From Cristatella mucedo (taxonomy: Eukaryota; Bryozoa; Phylactolaemata; Cristatellidae), in assembly GCA_009760855.2 (NCBI GenBank), contig WPIO01000004.1, forward strand, positions 12,954,001 to 13,018,000: DNA of 64,000 bases, read 5' to 3'. Positions within the stretch are counted from its first letter, which is position 1, and the number at the start of each line of letters is the position of its first letter. Below the pieces are notes generated by a model. That model made no database searches. It worked only from the letters and a program-made list of their open reading frames with translations, and was not told where the DNA came from. Positions 1 through 11,900 of the stretch are shown here, piece by piece. Made by a program: the position numbers and the translations under genes.

Positions 1-720
1 CAAGGAGACTTAGCTCTTCTAACTGTGATGCTGTTGTGCGACCGTCACCATCCGATTGGAATTAAGGTGTACTCTTGGGTAGCTGCTTACATTTGCGAAG
101 TTTTATTAAGAAGACTGCCTCAATAGCTAGCGATCACATCAGATCCCTGTCTAAGATTAGGGAGTGTCTACCACGATGGACTGCTAAAAATGTACTGGTT
201 CTGTCTAGGCTGGACTAATAGAATTCAGTTTTGGCTAATTTTCGAAAGACTTTTAAGCTTCTGAAACAGTTATGCACATGACTGCAGGGCTAGTCAATAA
301 ATTTCAAAGCTTTGGCTGCATTTTTCCTTTGCAATTAGAGTTGCGATTGCGTCCAGTTGATCAACGCGGAGCTAAAGTATAACTAACTCAGAAGGTCTGC
401 CACGGTTTGGCCTCCTCATACCCAACTGTGTTGCTGCACCAGTTTCAACCTCTCCCGTTCCCTCAGATCCTCTGCGGACACTACACTATCTATTACATTC
501 CCTCCGCTTAAAAACCGTTGTTGACAGAAGCTGTTGCTCTGCAGCTCCTAGACAGTGGAACTCACTTCCGCAATTCTAACGCAACGACATCCCTTCCCCC
601 TGCTTCTGACTGTCACATTTATTCCAGTCGTTCTGAGCTGCTACTTCCTTGCTACCCACTTCCTGCACTGAATTCCTACTCTCAGCTCTGTGCTTCTCAC
701 TTTCTCTTTGCTACATGAAA
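1..720 (+). mobile_element. LINE-B fragment (CR1/L2-type), decayed 3' part
   Basis: This stretch follows the same order as the better LINE-B copy at 39.24-40.37 kb. Shared landmarks are the segment reading 'gaagactgcctcaatagcta', the 'ctgtctaggctgg' segment that corresponds to the conserved SRLDYCNSLL region, and the 3' end 'tttctctttgctacatgaaa'. It covers only the end of the reverse-transcriptase ORF and the 3' UTR. Frames are broken by indels and stops, so it is a dead 5'-truncated copy. The window starts inside the element. Confidence 0.75.
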
Positions 721-2679
721 TGAAGTCTCTGCTTCCCGAAATAGAGTGTGGCGTAATAGTATATTGCATACTGAGCTACTACCCACCCGTTCAGGTTTAT
801 TGATGTGGATTTATGGTGGATTATGGTAGTGGCCAAGGCCAGTGCAGTATATTGTATGAGGACGCTTGATGGCAAGGAGACTATACCGGTACCTAACGTG
901 GAATCATAATGCATCATAGTGTGTAAACGAAAATGGGAGCTTTGCGCCATTGATTTCTAGTCGGTTTGCAGTGGATTGCATCAGATTTATCTAATGGCGA
1001 AGGCATACGCACATGATCACGGGTTGGTGCACGAGGAAAAGCTTCTGAAATGCCGTGAAATTATGTGCGTGCCCTTTAAACGCAGCACACTGCTGTGCAG
1101 CAAGCAATCAAAACTATAGCTTTGTGCATCTTATTTCCGGTTGAACTGCCACCGATTATTAGGGATTTCGATGTTGGCTCTAGCTATTACAGTCAATTGC
1201 GGTGCATCATCCAAAGACGAGCCTCCAAAATTGCTCAAGATTTCGTGGATGCTCTTTAAACAAAGCGTACTGTACTAAGCGATCAAAACTGGAGCTTCAA
1301 GTATCCGATTTCTCGTGGATTTACGATGGATTACCGTGCGAATCCGTGTTAAACCTGGCAACTCCAGTCGGCTGATGAATCGCTGACAACTGGAGCGTGA
1401 AATGGTTTTAAATTATTCGGATTCACTGTAAACGCAGTGAAGTATTGTTTGCAATAAAAATTGGAACTTCTTCCAGCCGATTTCTAGGCGAGTTGCAGTG
1501 GTATGGTATTACATTTTGTGTTATGACGGTGTCTTATATTAAATTGAAAGAAACTCGGAGCTTCGTGCCGCAGATTTATGGTCGATTTTGGCCTAATTAA
1601 AATTGATTGCAGTAATTGGTTGCACCTAATTTATTGTGCTGAAATGACCAGAGGGCTCGCTGGAGGAGGGGTCCGGAGCGGCAACTGACAAGGTTATGGA
1701 AACAGTTCAGCTAAACGCAACAGAGCTGTGCCGTAGTGAAACTTGATCGTGCTAAATCATCGAGGTTATGAGAGTTGTCAGAGATTATTAGCAGCTCTTT
1801 CATAATGTTCATTAGGAGGCGGATTGTAAAAGGTCATTTGAAGTGGGGCATAGTTAATATTACTTTGTGCCTCCTTCGTGGACAGATGTGTCATCTCGAC
1901 TGAGAAAAATACAGCCAAAACCCACTGAGTTAAAATCATTGAGTTACGGACATGGGTTATTGCTGTTGTGATTTGTTTCAGTCTCAGGATTCACAAATTT
2001 AAGCGACTGAAAATATTGAGCTGGCAGGATATGTCGTGTTTTAATCTATGAGAAGCGATTGGCATTGAGAACAGCACTGGTAAGACAAGGAGCTCAGTGC
2101 ATGCATGCACGATAGGTTGTACAAGATGCGTACACAAACGCTTATCACAGAGTTCCATCGACCTACAGCTTAGCTCTCCAAAAAAGCATACAGAATGAAA
2201 TCCAGTTCCCACTACATTTAGTTAGCATGCACGTACAGGTGCCGCTAAACAGCGATTTCGTGGTAGCAATCGGCGTTGAAGATTGGGGCGCTAATTATAG
2301 GAGCGTTTGTGCTTCCTGTTTCAAAGAGCTTTACCACGGCTACTGACGAAAGCAAAGTCAAAGCGGTGCAGCCTCGAATGCAGCCTTACCTTCAATAGAC
2401 AAAACTCCCTCATTGGACTTAAACAGCGCCCTGACGCCTACGATGCCAAGCTGACTTTTGGCTGTCTCTTGGTGCCTCTAGCAGCAAATAAACGACGACG
2501 CAGTGTCCGATTAATTTTCACGGCAGCACGCTGAGCATGAAGCAGCCAAATAAATTGATCACCAAGCAAGAAACGGCCTAGTGATACCTCAGACAGCAGT
2601 GATGACCAGTCACGACCTTACACGTCAGCGTTCATTGGAGAAACAGATTTACACGTAAAAGATGGTCAGAATATGGAAG
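721..2679. other. No gene or recognised repeat seen
   Basis: Short ORFs only, with no domain, splice-exon or repeat signature that I recognise. Expected to be downstream intron or intergenic DNA relative to the minus-strand BAIAP3-like gene. Confidence 0.5.
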
Positions 2680-2998
2680 GACTTACCACTAAGTGTCTTA
2701 CTCATAGCAAAGCCATCTGAACCACCCTCAAACAGGCTGGCATAGTACCGCCAGCTCTTCTGACTCAAACCGTTTAGTTATGCCTTAAAGCAGCCTCAAA
2801 ACGTTTGGATCTTTAGTTTGTATGCTTTCAAAGCCTGGAACTCCCGCCCTACTGACATCATCACGGTATACCCTGACATGAAGATATTTAAAAGAAGCTA
2901 AAAACGCACGTTTTCCGCGTAGCATTTTCTGGGTCCTTGTGAGTTGTCCTTTGCCTCAAGATTTCCCATCGATGTTCTTGTGCGTGCGGACACTGCAT
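2680..2998 (+). mobile_element. LINE-A fragment, very decayed 3' end
   Basis: Contains recognisable LINE-A C-terminal landmarks in order: a 'tatgctttcaaagcctggaa' block (the [10 protein letters not shown] motif of intact copies), a 'gtccttgtgagttgtcct' block and a 'gtgcgtgcggacactgcatg' block. It sits head-on against the minus-strand LINE-A copy that begins at 3003. Confidence 0.65.
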
Positions 2999-3002
2999 GT
3001 TA

Positions 3003-3570
3003 ATACTAATAACAATAATAATACTCTTGATAAAGCGCCCTCAGAGAACTCAATCTCTTTCTAGGCGCTTTACATTTTCCGCAAAGAGCAACGCGATTGA
3101 ATGATGAGTAATACCATGCTTGATAAACAAAATGAATAACATGGTTAGGGGTGACATGCACAGGGTCAGCATGCAAGTGTGGTTAGTGGCAGCATGCACA
3201 GTATCAGCATGTATAAGCACATTAAGGACAAATCACATGGACCCACTAAATGCTGTCCTAGATAGGTGAGTTTTTAAGTTCTTTTTAAATGTGGTCAAGT
3301 CTGGGGATGTTCTGACGAAAGTCGGGAGGGAGTTCCAGGCTTTGTGATCATACGAACTAAATGCACGGTCTCCAAAGGATTTGAGGTTTGTACGAGGTAT
3401 TGGTAAACTGTCGGATTCCAAAAAGCGGGTGGTACAAAGCTTGGCCTGGTGGGGGAGTAGATCTGGGAGATATGCTGGAGCCAAAGAATGAAGTTACCTA
3501 AAAGTGAGCAACAAAACTTTGAATTCAATCCGTTGCTTGACTGGTAGCCAGTGCCAGTCGGTGAGAAGTG
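3003..3570 (-). mobile_element. LINE-A 3' fragment, minus strand
   Basis: Read on the minus strand it encodes the C-terminal part of the LINE-A reverse-transcriptase ORF (pieces such as [20 protein letters not shown]) with frameshifts, followed by the 3' UTR. It ends in the LINE-A stem-loop (gcgcc...agaga...tctct...ggcgc, about 3035-3075) and an (ATT)n-type tail near 3008-3024. It is a typical 5'-truncated copy. Confidence 0.85.
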
Positions 3571-3574
3571 TTAT

Positions 3575-3665
3575 TATTAAACATATGATCATACTTCCTT
3601 AACAGCATATTTAAAGTGCCTATAACGAGATTAAGTCCTCTGAGAGCACCATACAAATGTATTTT
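3575..3665 (+). mobile_element. LINE-A 3' tail fragment
   Basis: Reads 'taaagtgcctataacgagat' followed by 'ctctgagagcaccataca', the 3' terminal stem-loop of LINE-A in plus orientation with substitutions. No coding part is left. Confidence 0.55.
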
Positions 3666-3929
3666 TGTAGTTATCATAAAAATAATAGATGGTTTACCCA
3701 CTTGCTCCATAATAGAGCAGATAAGAAACTGCCAGCACTACAAATAAGCACTGCCGATTTTTAGTCATCTTCATACCATCGAGTCTCTCCGTAGCTCGTT
3801 GATGCAGTCTCTTTGCCTCGTACTACGTAGGAAATTTGCGCATTACCAACAAATCTAATAATGAAATCTGCAAGCTTTGTAATTTCATTAATTTGTTATT
3901 TCATTATTTCATCTATTCAGAGCTTCTGA

Positions 3930-4645
3930 TTGTATATAGCTCCATCATCCCAGCTGTCTTCTGTGCACTTGTCTAGATTTCTGATCTCACAAGTAAAAGC
4001 AAGCCGGCCTGTGCAAACGGGCGCTTATAGCTTGTGCAAAACTCTGCAGCTAGGTTTGTCGGTAGTGACTGTCGTAGTTGCCACATCACACCACTTCTCA
4101 CGGGCCTTCATTGGTTTCCAGTCAAAAAGCGCATCGACCTCAAGGTTCTGTTCCTCACTTTTAGGTCCCTTCATTCTTTGGCTCCAATCTACCTATCAGA
4201 TCTACTCTCACAACAGGCTAAACACGGTACCACTGGATTTTCGGAATCTAATCATTTACCTGTACTTCGCACGAACCCCAAATCCTTTGGGAACCGTGCC
4301 TTTAGTTCATATGTTCCCAAAGCCTGGAACTCACATCTGACTGGCATCACGAAATCTCCTGACTTGACTACATTAAAAAAAAACTCAAAACTCATCTACT
4401 TATTAAAGCATTTATTGGGTCCGTGAGATTCGTCTTTTATGTGCTCATGCGTGCTGACACTGTGCACGCTACTGCAGACCATATTTGCATGCTGACCCTG
4501 TGCATGTCACCTCTAACAGTGGTATGCTTATTGACAATGAGCATGCTACCACTAACCACTCGATCGTGCTTCCTTTGCAGCAAATATAAAGTGCCTAGAC
4601 AGAGACTGGGTTCTCTGAGGGCGCTTTATCGTGTGTTAATATTAT
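3930..4645 (+). mobile_element. LINE-A 3' fragment
   Basis: Encodes decayed LINE-A C-terminal protein pieces in two frames ([11 protein letters not shown]-like, [35 protein letters not shown]). It then has the 3' UTR with the 'gtgctgacactgtgcacgct' landmark and the terminal stem-loop at about 4590-4632. It ends in an (ATT)n tail. The frameshift between the two reading frames shows it is inactive. Confidence 0.85.
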
Positions 4646-4932
4646 TATTAGTGTTTTTAAATGTGCAGCTACTGCAATGAACAATGTTTTGAGAAATTAC
4701 ATCCTATGCATTCTTAAAAGTGCACAAGATTATCACCTTTAAGTGAGATCTTACGCGTTCCATTTTTACTGGGCGAGACATATGGCATTATCTATCAATG
4801 TACCTGTATGTCGCACTGTTCTTTGTAAAACATGGCGATGATTTCCTCAGTAGGTCTTCTTTCTATCCATAAAAAATGCTGAAGTCTCTGTAATATAAAA
4901 ACCTCAAGCGGTGGAAATCAGTCCGTGAGTGT

Positions 4933-4958
4933 ACTAGTACTATTCTAGTAGTACTAGT
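4933..4958. repeat. Short perfect inverted repeat (ACTAGT-rich)
   Basis: Arms ACTAGTACTA and TAGTACTAGT (10 bp, perfect) flank a 6-base loop. A third ACTAGTA unit follows at about 4965. It lies just before a dispersed repeat (4970-5110). Confidence 0.7.
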
Positions 4959-4969
4959 CATGCTACTAG

Positions 4970-5110
4970 TACTCAACTCTGTCTATGGTCTCGCTTTGCT
5001 GAGTCATAGTAATTCCGTCACGGAAGACAACGCTGCACCATCTTGCCGCGTGACGGAAGTGCGCCATTTTATCGCGTGCCGGACAGAAGGACGTTTTTTA
5101 TCGCTTTAAT
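4970..5110. repeat. Dispersed repeat family D, copy 1
   Basis: Shares ordered blocks with 8500-8670: 'ggtctcgcttt', 'ccgtcacggaag', 'aacgctgc.cca..ttgcc', 'cgtgacggaagtgc' and 'gaaggacg..ttttt'. No coding capacity or known family recognised. Confidence 0.5.
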
Positions 5111-5810
5111 TAGTAAAGATAGCTTTGAGAGCGTATTCTGTCACTTGATCCTCCTGATGCCGAGAATATTTTTGGGCTAGCAATAATTAATTAAAAAGCA
5201 AGACTTAAATTATTTTTAGTCTATACTTGTTTTTTTGCACAGCTCTAGAGGCAGATTTTCTGGTCTTGAATCACAGGCGCCAGAAAAATGGTAGAAAAAA
5301 TGACTACACAAGCAATATGGATAATTTCTGACTGCGGCAGAAGTGTGCCTGTGGGTATTTGTCTCCGTCTGCAAAGCCACCTAGACTAAGTCAGTCTTAA
5401 GCTTGAGAGCTTTCAATAGCTGACTCGGAGCCTAAATAGTGTTCGGTACGCATACGTTACGGTACGCATGCGATAGCCAGGAGACTTTATCTCGCAAAAA
5501 TGAAAAACTGACGGGCGTGGCTAATTAAGGAGGGCAGTCGATGACACGAGCAGCTTAGAAGTAGCCGTGTAGGAAGATTGGAAAGGACGCGGCTGCATTT
5601 CCCAAGAGAAAAAGTTGTCATTATATAAGAATTGTGGGATGAGTTCCACTGCACGGGACCTTCATAGCGAAAGCCTCTGCCACTAACGGCCATTAAGTGA
5701 ATGGATGGACTACCTAGTTCATTTGTTGAAGAGGATCCGGGTCACTAGAAGGTTGAAACTGGTTGAAGTAGCTCAACTATGTCGAATTTCATCTCCGAGT
5801 CTAAAAAAAT

Positions 5811-5974
5811 ACTAGCTGGTTAAACAGCCTTTCTTGTACAGCGACAGAAGAGCCTTTACGGCTATCACCACCGCTTGCAGCGGCAATACAGGATCACCCA
5901 CCGCAGGATTCGAACCCACGACCTCGCGACCAATGTCGTGAAAAGCAGCCGCCTTACCTAGTGTGCCATCACAG
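5811..5974 (-). mobile_element. tRNA-derived SINE (SINE-A)
   Basis: On the minus strand the head has an A-box-like 'tggcacactaggtaag' followed by a B box 'ggttcgaatcc', the RNA polymerase III promoter order of a tRNA-derived SINE. The body reads 'agaagagcctttacggctat' on the plus strand and is nearly identical to 57695-57861. Further, more diverged copies occur at about 8215, 20357, 29829, 50440 and 51853. Confidence 0.85.
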
Positions 5975-6179
5975 TCTAAGACGACTACTGGCTCTCTGCA
6001 CTCAATATCTGGAACTTTCCTGAGATGTATAGATTTACTAATTTCGTGATCAACTGAAATAATAAATATGTTTTTAGCCTCAGGTCTTTTCCCACATCAT
6101 TTAAAGAGGCTGCTGCTGGGTCACTCATTAAGAAGTCGGCAATAGACCTGGGTAACATAAGAAACATCCATCCAGTCTA

Positions 6180-7165
6180 CCTATCTTTCATGTGGGTGCA
6201 GATGACACAACTTTACCTGTGCGTCAATCTAACACTGCCTTCCAGCACGTCGAACTCTCTTAACTCCGACTAAGTATATATTACTGACATTTGCACTTGA
6301 ATGGCAGCGAACTTTCTCAAAAATAGTGAGAGTAAAACAGACTCACTAGTTACTGGAAAACCAGGTGCTATTTAGAGATTGGAAAGCCTACTCCTCAAAA
6401 CGGAGTAGGCCAGCATATCTTCTTTATCGTCTGACGCTCACCGAATAACCTGTTACAAAGTGACCTTGCACTAGATGACCACATCAGCACTGCAGCCAAG
6501 TATGCCTACTTTTAGCTTCGCACTAACGCTCAAATTTGGTCGGGCATAGATAAGGATACCTCAGCCGAGCTGGTCCATGCATTTATGGCATACCAACTTC
6601 TGAAGCATACCAACTTCTGAAGCTCACTAGCTTTCTGCTACTAGGCTTACCGATCATCAAAACTGCCACACTAAACCACTACTCACCAACCGGCACCGGC
6701 CATACATCTTTGAGCAGTTAATCGACTTCTAGGATCAGGAACTCACGTTTTGTTCCATTTATTCTCTTACTTCGGCCTAACTGTCAGAAAAACTTCCCAA
6801 TTCCCAATCGGGCCTCGTATCGTACCACCCTCTCTTCCGATTCAAGTCTTTTAGTTAAGTCTCGAAACTGCTTCAAATACTTTCGCGATACATGCCTTCA
6901 GTTTGAAATTTCCAGAGGTCGGGGACTCGCTACCGACTGAAGTCACGATATCGCCGATGAAATTTTAAAAGAGCTGAAAGACTACCTTACCTGTTCCTCA
7001 AAAACTCAATCGGCTTGTGTGAATTGTATTTCGTGTGCTTATGCTGGCTGACGCTGTGTTGTTATTACAAGTCATTGACCTGTTTCCTTTCTAGCATCTG
7101 AATAGTGACTAGAACGCGATTTAGTTCTCAGGGGGCGCTATACAAATGTCTTATAATGTATATAT
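6180..7165 (+). mobile_element. LINE-A copy, heavily decayed
   Basis: Starts in the reverse-transcriptase domain near the catalytic box (a 'gcagatgacacaactttacc' block that corresponds to ADDT-LY in better copies). It runs through the 'ccttccagcacgtcgaactc' landmark to the C-terminal region and 3' UTR, ending with the terminal stem-loop remnant at about 7105-7145. Many indels. It contains an internal 17-bp tandem duplication at about 6590-6625 ('gcataccaacttctgaa' twice). Confidence 0.75.
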
Positions 7166-7254
7166 GTTGTTGGTGCGCATGCTTATAGGGTGACGTCTTT
7201 CTACCACGGTTCTTTATGTCCCTTTGTCAGAACTAGATAGCAGCTTCTGCGTTG

Positions 7255-7745
7255 CCTCATCTGCTGCAGCACATTTCAAAGAGCCTGAGATTTACTGAAA
7301 AGGCCGGCCACTTGGGTCGGGTCGAACATCCGGCCTCTGCCGCCTATCGATATTGCTCCATTCTAGTTGTATGGGGTTCGAATCAGGCGGCTGAATGAGC
7401 CACTGCACCAGCACCAACACAATTATTCCTCGAATGGTACTTTACTAAGGTCATCGTTGGTCAGAAAAAGAGGAATTCAAGGCTCAGATACTCCATTCGG
7501 TGGTCGCTACCTTTGGCAGCGAGATGGCGACCATACGCAAGCTGCCTGGAAGGTAAAGTACTTTCTGAAGAATCCTTATTTGGTGCTGGTGAGTGGCGCA
7601 GCCACCCACCTGATTTGAACCGATAAAAACTACTGTGGAGCAATATCGACAGGTGACAGAAGCCGGATGTTTGACCTATACCCGTAGCCAACCTTTTTTA
7701 GTAAACCTCTGGCTCTTTGAAATATGGTGCAGTAGAAAAGACAGC
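7255..7745. mobile_element. Inverted pair of an unknown repeat, or foldback element
   Basis: The segment at about 7255-7425 reappears in inverse orientation at about 7577-7745, with about 150 bases between. Matching landmarks are 'ggagcaatatcga', 'gccggatgtt.gacc', 'ggctctttgaaat' and 'cctgatt.gaacc'. This is either two oppositely oriented insertions of one short element (it has a B-box-like 'ggttcgaatca') or a foldback transposon with about 165-bp arms. Confidence 0.65.
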
Positions 7746-8214
7746 ACGTGGAAGCTGGTAGCCTCTATTCCTCTCCAGATAAGGGAGTTTTAAAAAATTG
7801 TGGCAGGACGACGCCTCAACGCATACACACCAATAGCACGTGTGTTGGTTATTTGGGTTTTCAATAAATATTTCCTCATGCTTTGATTAACTTTAGAATG
7901 TCTGGCATATCGAAGACAACCCTCTTATTACGCGAACGAATTTACAGCCACATCAGCGTTGGCCACACTGCCAGGATTTGTGTGCGCCTGAGAGTGTAGC
8001 TATTAAGGAGCCAAGCTATCGGGTGAGGGCCTATTGGGTCAGAGTAGCCGTTTTTTTCTTGGTTTCCTGCTCAAGCGCCATTGCTAAATCGATCGACTAT
8101 CGTAGCTGCAGAGTGGTCTACGTCTATATTTTTCATATTTTTTATGCAGGTCAAATATTTTTACTAAAGCAGGAGGAGGCACACATGATAGAGAAAGGGA
8201 ATTGCCAGCTTATT

Positions 8215-8355
8215 CAAAAGCCTCATTTATATTGAGACAGAAGAGCAAAGCTCTAGCTATCATTCCTTGGCAGCTGGTAATAAAGGATTGCCTATTACCG
8301 AGCTCAAGCCCACGACCTGGGTCGCGAATTGCGACACTACCCATCGGCTAAGACG
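8215..8355 (-). mobile_element. SINE-A copy, diverged
   Basis: Follows the SINE-A body ('agcctcattta', 'agacagaagagc', 'gcagctggtaataaaggatt') and the tRNA-like head with a degraded B box ('gagctcaagcccacgacctg' on the plus strand). Confidence 0.6.
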
Positions 8356-8499
8356 CAGAGACATGTGAAGAAAACGGGGACATAGAAGGGCGAGAGAATG
8401 AGATATACCCCACCAGAGAGAGGGATGCACGAACAAAGGAAGTAACACGCTGCTTCCCATGCTTCGAAAATGTTTCACTACCTCTCCATTCATTGGTTC

Positions 8500-8670
8500 A
8501 CTGCCGGTGGACTCGCTTCGCTTAGTCTTAGTAGACGTACATTACACGTCTATTAAATGTCACTTCCGGAAGTACTGGTCGCAGAAGAAAACGCTGCGCC
8601 ACATTGCCACGCGACGCAAGTGCACCGTCTTGCGGCGTGGCGGAGGGAAGGACGGATGTTTTTTGTTTAA
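8500..8670. repeat. Dispersed repeat family D, copy 2
   Basis: Related to 4970-5110 (see landmarks there). An additional 'tgcggcgtgg' block near 8630 suggests a longer version of the same unit. Confidence 0.45.
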
Positions 8671-8827
8671 TCCGTAGAGCCATACATATGCATACAATAA
8701 TGCACAAACACATATGCATATATAAATATGAATACGTGCGTCGTTAAAATTGCGATAAATACGCTAAATCACCGGTCAGTGTATTTATGAGAAGTTCTTC
8801 ATCGTGATCTAGTCGTTGGTTGCTTAC

Positions 8828-8941
8828 CTGAAAGTGGTCAGTTTTGAGGTCTCGAAGCCCCACTTGGTTGTCTCCGGCTTGAAAGAAGTCGAGTAAGATT
8901 AGGACCGCGTCGTGAAGTCGCGCGTAGAAATCCAAACTTGG
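8828..8941 (-). CDS. BAIAP3: BAIAP3-like exon 23, last exon found
   Basis: 114 bases, acceptor gttttggcag|CCAAGT, donor TTTCAG|GTAAGC, phase 0 to 0. Encodes [20 protein letters not shown] then LRDLKTDHF, matching 'ADFY.R.H..LE.L..FFHA.G..L....L'. The good donor shows that coding continues further left. Confidence 0.93.
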
Positions 8942-11900
8942 CTGCCAAAACAGAAGTTGATCAGCGGCTATTCATCCTTTCCGTTACCAATATCTAGCTT
9001 GCGTAAAATAGTATCGTTAGAGTGATTCATTTTCCCTTCACAATATGCAGCAGGTTTTCGTAGGGAATACCACGGATGAGCGAACGAATAAGAGACTGCA
9101 TTGACCTCGATGGCTGCAAGCAACGATACCTGCAGGAGCCTTGATAAATGGAAAGCAGGAAGATGATGCTCTCTGCGACATATCTTAGCCGAATCAAACC
9201 GCGTGCGCTCACGCGAGCGCCGAGCAGGATAAGGTGCTGATCATTTTATTTATATTGTATTATAGCTTCATACAAGTACTGTATTATTTTATTTTATTAA
9301 TGCATCCCAACAATGAAAAACATCATTTTGAAAAACAAATCACACAAGCCAGTTAGAGTTTCATTCGCTGCCGAAAGAGAAAAAAATAAATGTCGAAGGC
9401 AAAGCCCTGAAAAAACACAAGGCTTCCTTTATTAGCATGAAAGCGAGACAGCGACGCCTTAAATATGGCTCCCTGCGCAACTGCCCAAATGCGAAGCCAA
9501 CTCCGCACTACGTAGACCTTACCTGCTGCTCGTCAATTTTGAAGCAAGCCTCGGCTTCGCGAAGCACCTCAGCCCAAACGCGCACAGTCAGCTGCTTCAG
9601 AGCGGCGGGCGAGAGCAGGTGCGTGCGCAGCGTGCTCAGGTTGCTCTCCAGGTAGTCGATAAGCGGTCTTACAGCCTACGGCGAGTAGCGTTTGTCCGTT
9701 TCTCTGCTAGCCGAAGCTCTGCCAAGCCGAGGCGGCCTTTCACTTTAGACTCGCGCCTCCTGTCACCCGCGTAGCGGCGCGTCAGGAGGCACGCCAAAAC
9801 GATGGCGTAGACTAAAGCGACACGCTGCTTTATCCCATGGCGGCCCTAAGTCGTTATTTGGGACTCGTAGATTAACCTTCCATTCAGGCAAGGGTGTCTT
9901 TCTATGTACAAACGAATGCATAAGATTAACAACGCTGCCCTATCCATGCTCCAAAAAGTCTTGCAAGTGATCATTTAAGAATCGTCTACTCTCGTCATCT
10001 TGTCCATAGGCTTTTACAGTAAAATGTTCTACGCGAAGCAAACGATAGCCTATGTATTTATGTGTATTCGTCTTTAGTAACTCCACGCGCCAGGGGTACT
10101 AAGCGAGCGCTGCGCTGGAGAGTTTTCGGCAGCTCACTCCAAGCCTTAGCGGCTTTCGGTGCGAACTTTCTAACGAACCGCAAAGTGAGTCGTGAGGACT
10201 GTCGCAGCAGTCTAGACTTAGACGACCATAGCAGCTCCACAGTCAAATCTGCCTATTTTCAGCTTCATAACATTGCTAAAATTCGGGCTTGTTTAGATAA
10301 GGATACCACATCCAAGCCTGTACATGCATTCGTGACATCCCGTCTCGACTTCTGCAACTCACTGCTTACTGGCCTACAGGCACGTGCGATCAGGTGATTG
10401 CAGCTGGTGTAAAACTCCGCAGCTAGGCTTGTTTGTCGTGAGCGTCGCAGTTGCCAAATTAGTCCACTTCTCGCCGACCTGCACTGGCTACCAGTCAAGC
10501 AACGGCTCGACTTCAAGGTTTTGTCGCTCACTTTTAGGTCACTTCATTCTTTGGCTCCAGCCTATCACTCAGATATGCTTCCCCATCAGGCCAAGCATCG
10601 TACCACCCGCTTTTCGGAATACAACAGTCTAAAAATACCCCGTACAAACCTCAAATCATTTGGAGACCGTGCATTTAGTTTGTATGCTCCCAAAGCCTGG
10701 AACTCCCTCCCGACCTGCGTCAGAACATCCCCTGACCTGATCACATTTAAAAAGGATCTAAAAACACACCTATTTATGACAGCATTTAGTGGCTCCCTGT
10801 GATTCGTCCTTGATGTGCTTATGCGTGCTGACACTGTGCATGCTGCCACTAACCGCATTTGCATGCTGACCCTGTGCATGTTACCCCTAACCATGTTATT
10901 CCTGTTGTTTGTTTATCAGCATGATTTTACTCACCATTCAATTGCATTTTCCTTTGCAGCAAATGTAAAGCGCCTAGAGAGAGATTGAGTTCTCTGAGGG
11001 CGCTTTATCAAGTGCATTATTATTATAATTAGACGTGCCGACAATCGTGGAATGAGGAATAATCAAGGACAGTACTGCCAAGAAGATGCGCACCCGGGAA
11101 GTCTTTTTAAAGGGAGAGGGCTGCTAAAACTTGAGCTCACGCACGCGCCGAACGAACATCCGTCACGTAGCCAGCCTGACGGTGCAAACCGCAGGCTGGT
11201 GGGCATGCCCCATGCGGCTTAGCAGAGAAGCAGCGAAGGCGACTAGCGGCTGGCGAGCGAGAGGATGCGTGGACGCGCATGTCATAACGCGAAGGCGTTC
11301 TCGCCTACGGAAAGACGCACCTGCTGCACGGGCACCGAGTCGGCTGACCAGCAAAGCACTTGGAAGTTTCTTCGTATGTCCGGCTTTATCTAGACGATTG
11401 GCGTTCGCGTTCCTCTCGCTCTCGCGCGCGCCTTGGAAAACTTGGCTGCTTTGTCTCGGCCAGCTCAGCGTGAGCGAGCGAGCTTACCCGGTCGGTGACT
11501 TTGCTCGCGATGCTGTCGACAGTGTTCATGATGTAAGAGTCGCACGACTCGACCAGAGACGAGCAGACGATCGTGCCCAGGTGACCCTCGTCGTGGCTAT
11601 ACGCGCTCGGCTGCGCGCTGCATAGGCTGCGCGTGGCCGCCGACAGCTTGAGATCGGACGGCAGCGTCGACAGTAGGTTGCGGACGAACGTCAGGTTGTT
11701 CAGCGCCACGCACAGCTTTAAAATAATGCGCACGCGCGAAGGCCAAGTTGATATAGAAAGTAAAATTCATTTGTATGGCGCCCCACGAGAACGTAATCTC
11801 TATTCAGGCGCTTCACGTATACCGCAGGGCTCGAGCCCACGACCTTGGCCGGACATAGGTCGTGGCGAGCGCCTTTACCACTGGGCCAAGCCAGCTCGGC

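Noticed and set aside
9027-9212. Minus-strand frame ([19 protein letters not shown]) between exons 22 and 23
   Set aside because: Exons 22 and 23 join directly in phase and match contiguous family sequence, leaving no room for another exon.
10058-10200. Minus-strand frame resembling a LINE C-terminus ([16 protein letters not shown])
   Set aside because: Possibly an old LINE fragment, but it is too short and isolated to assign and has no 3' tail.
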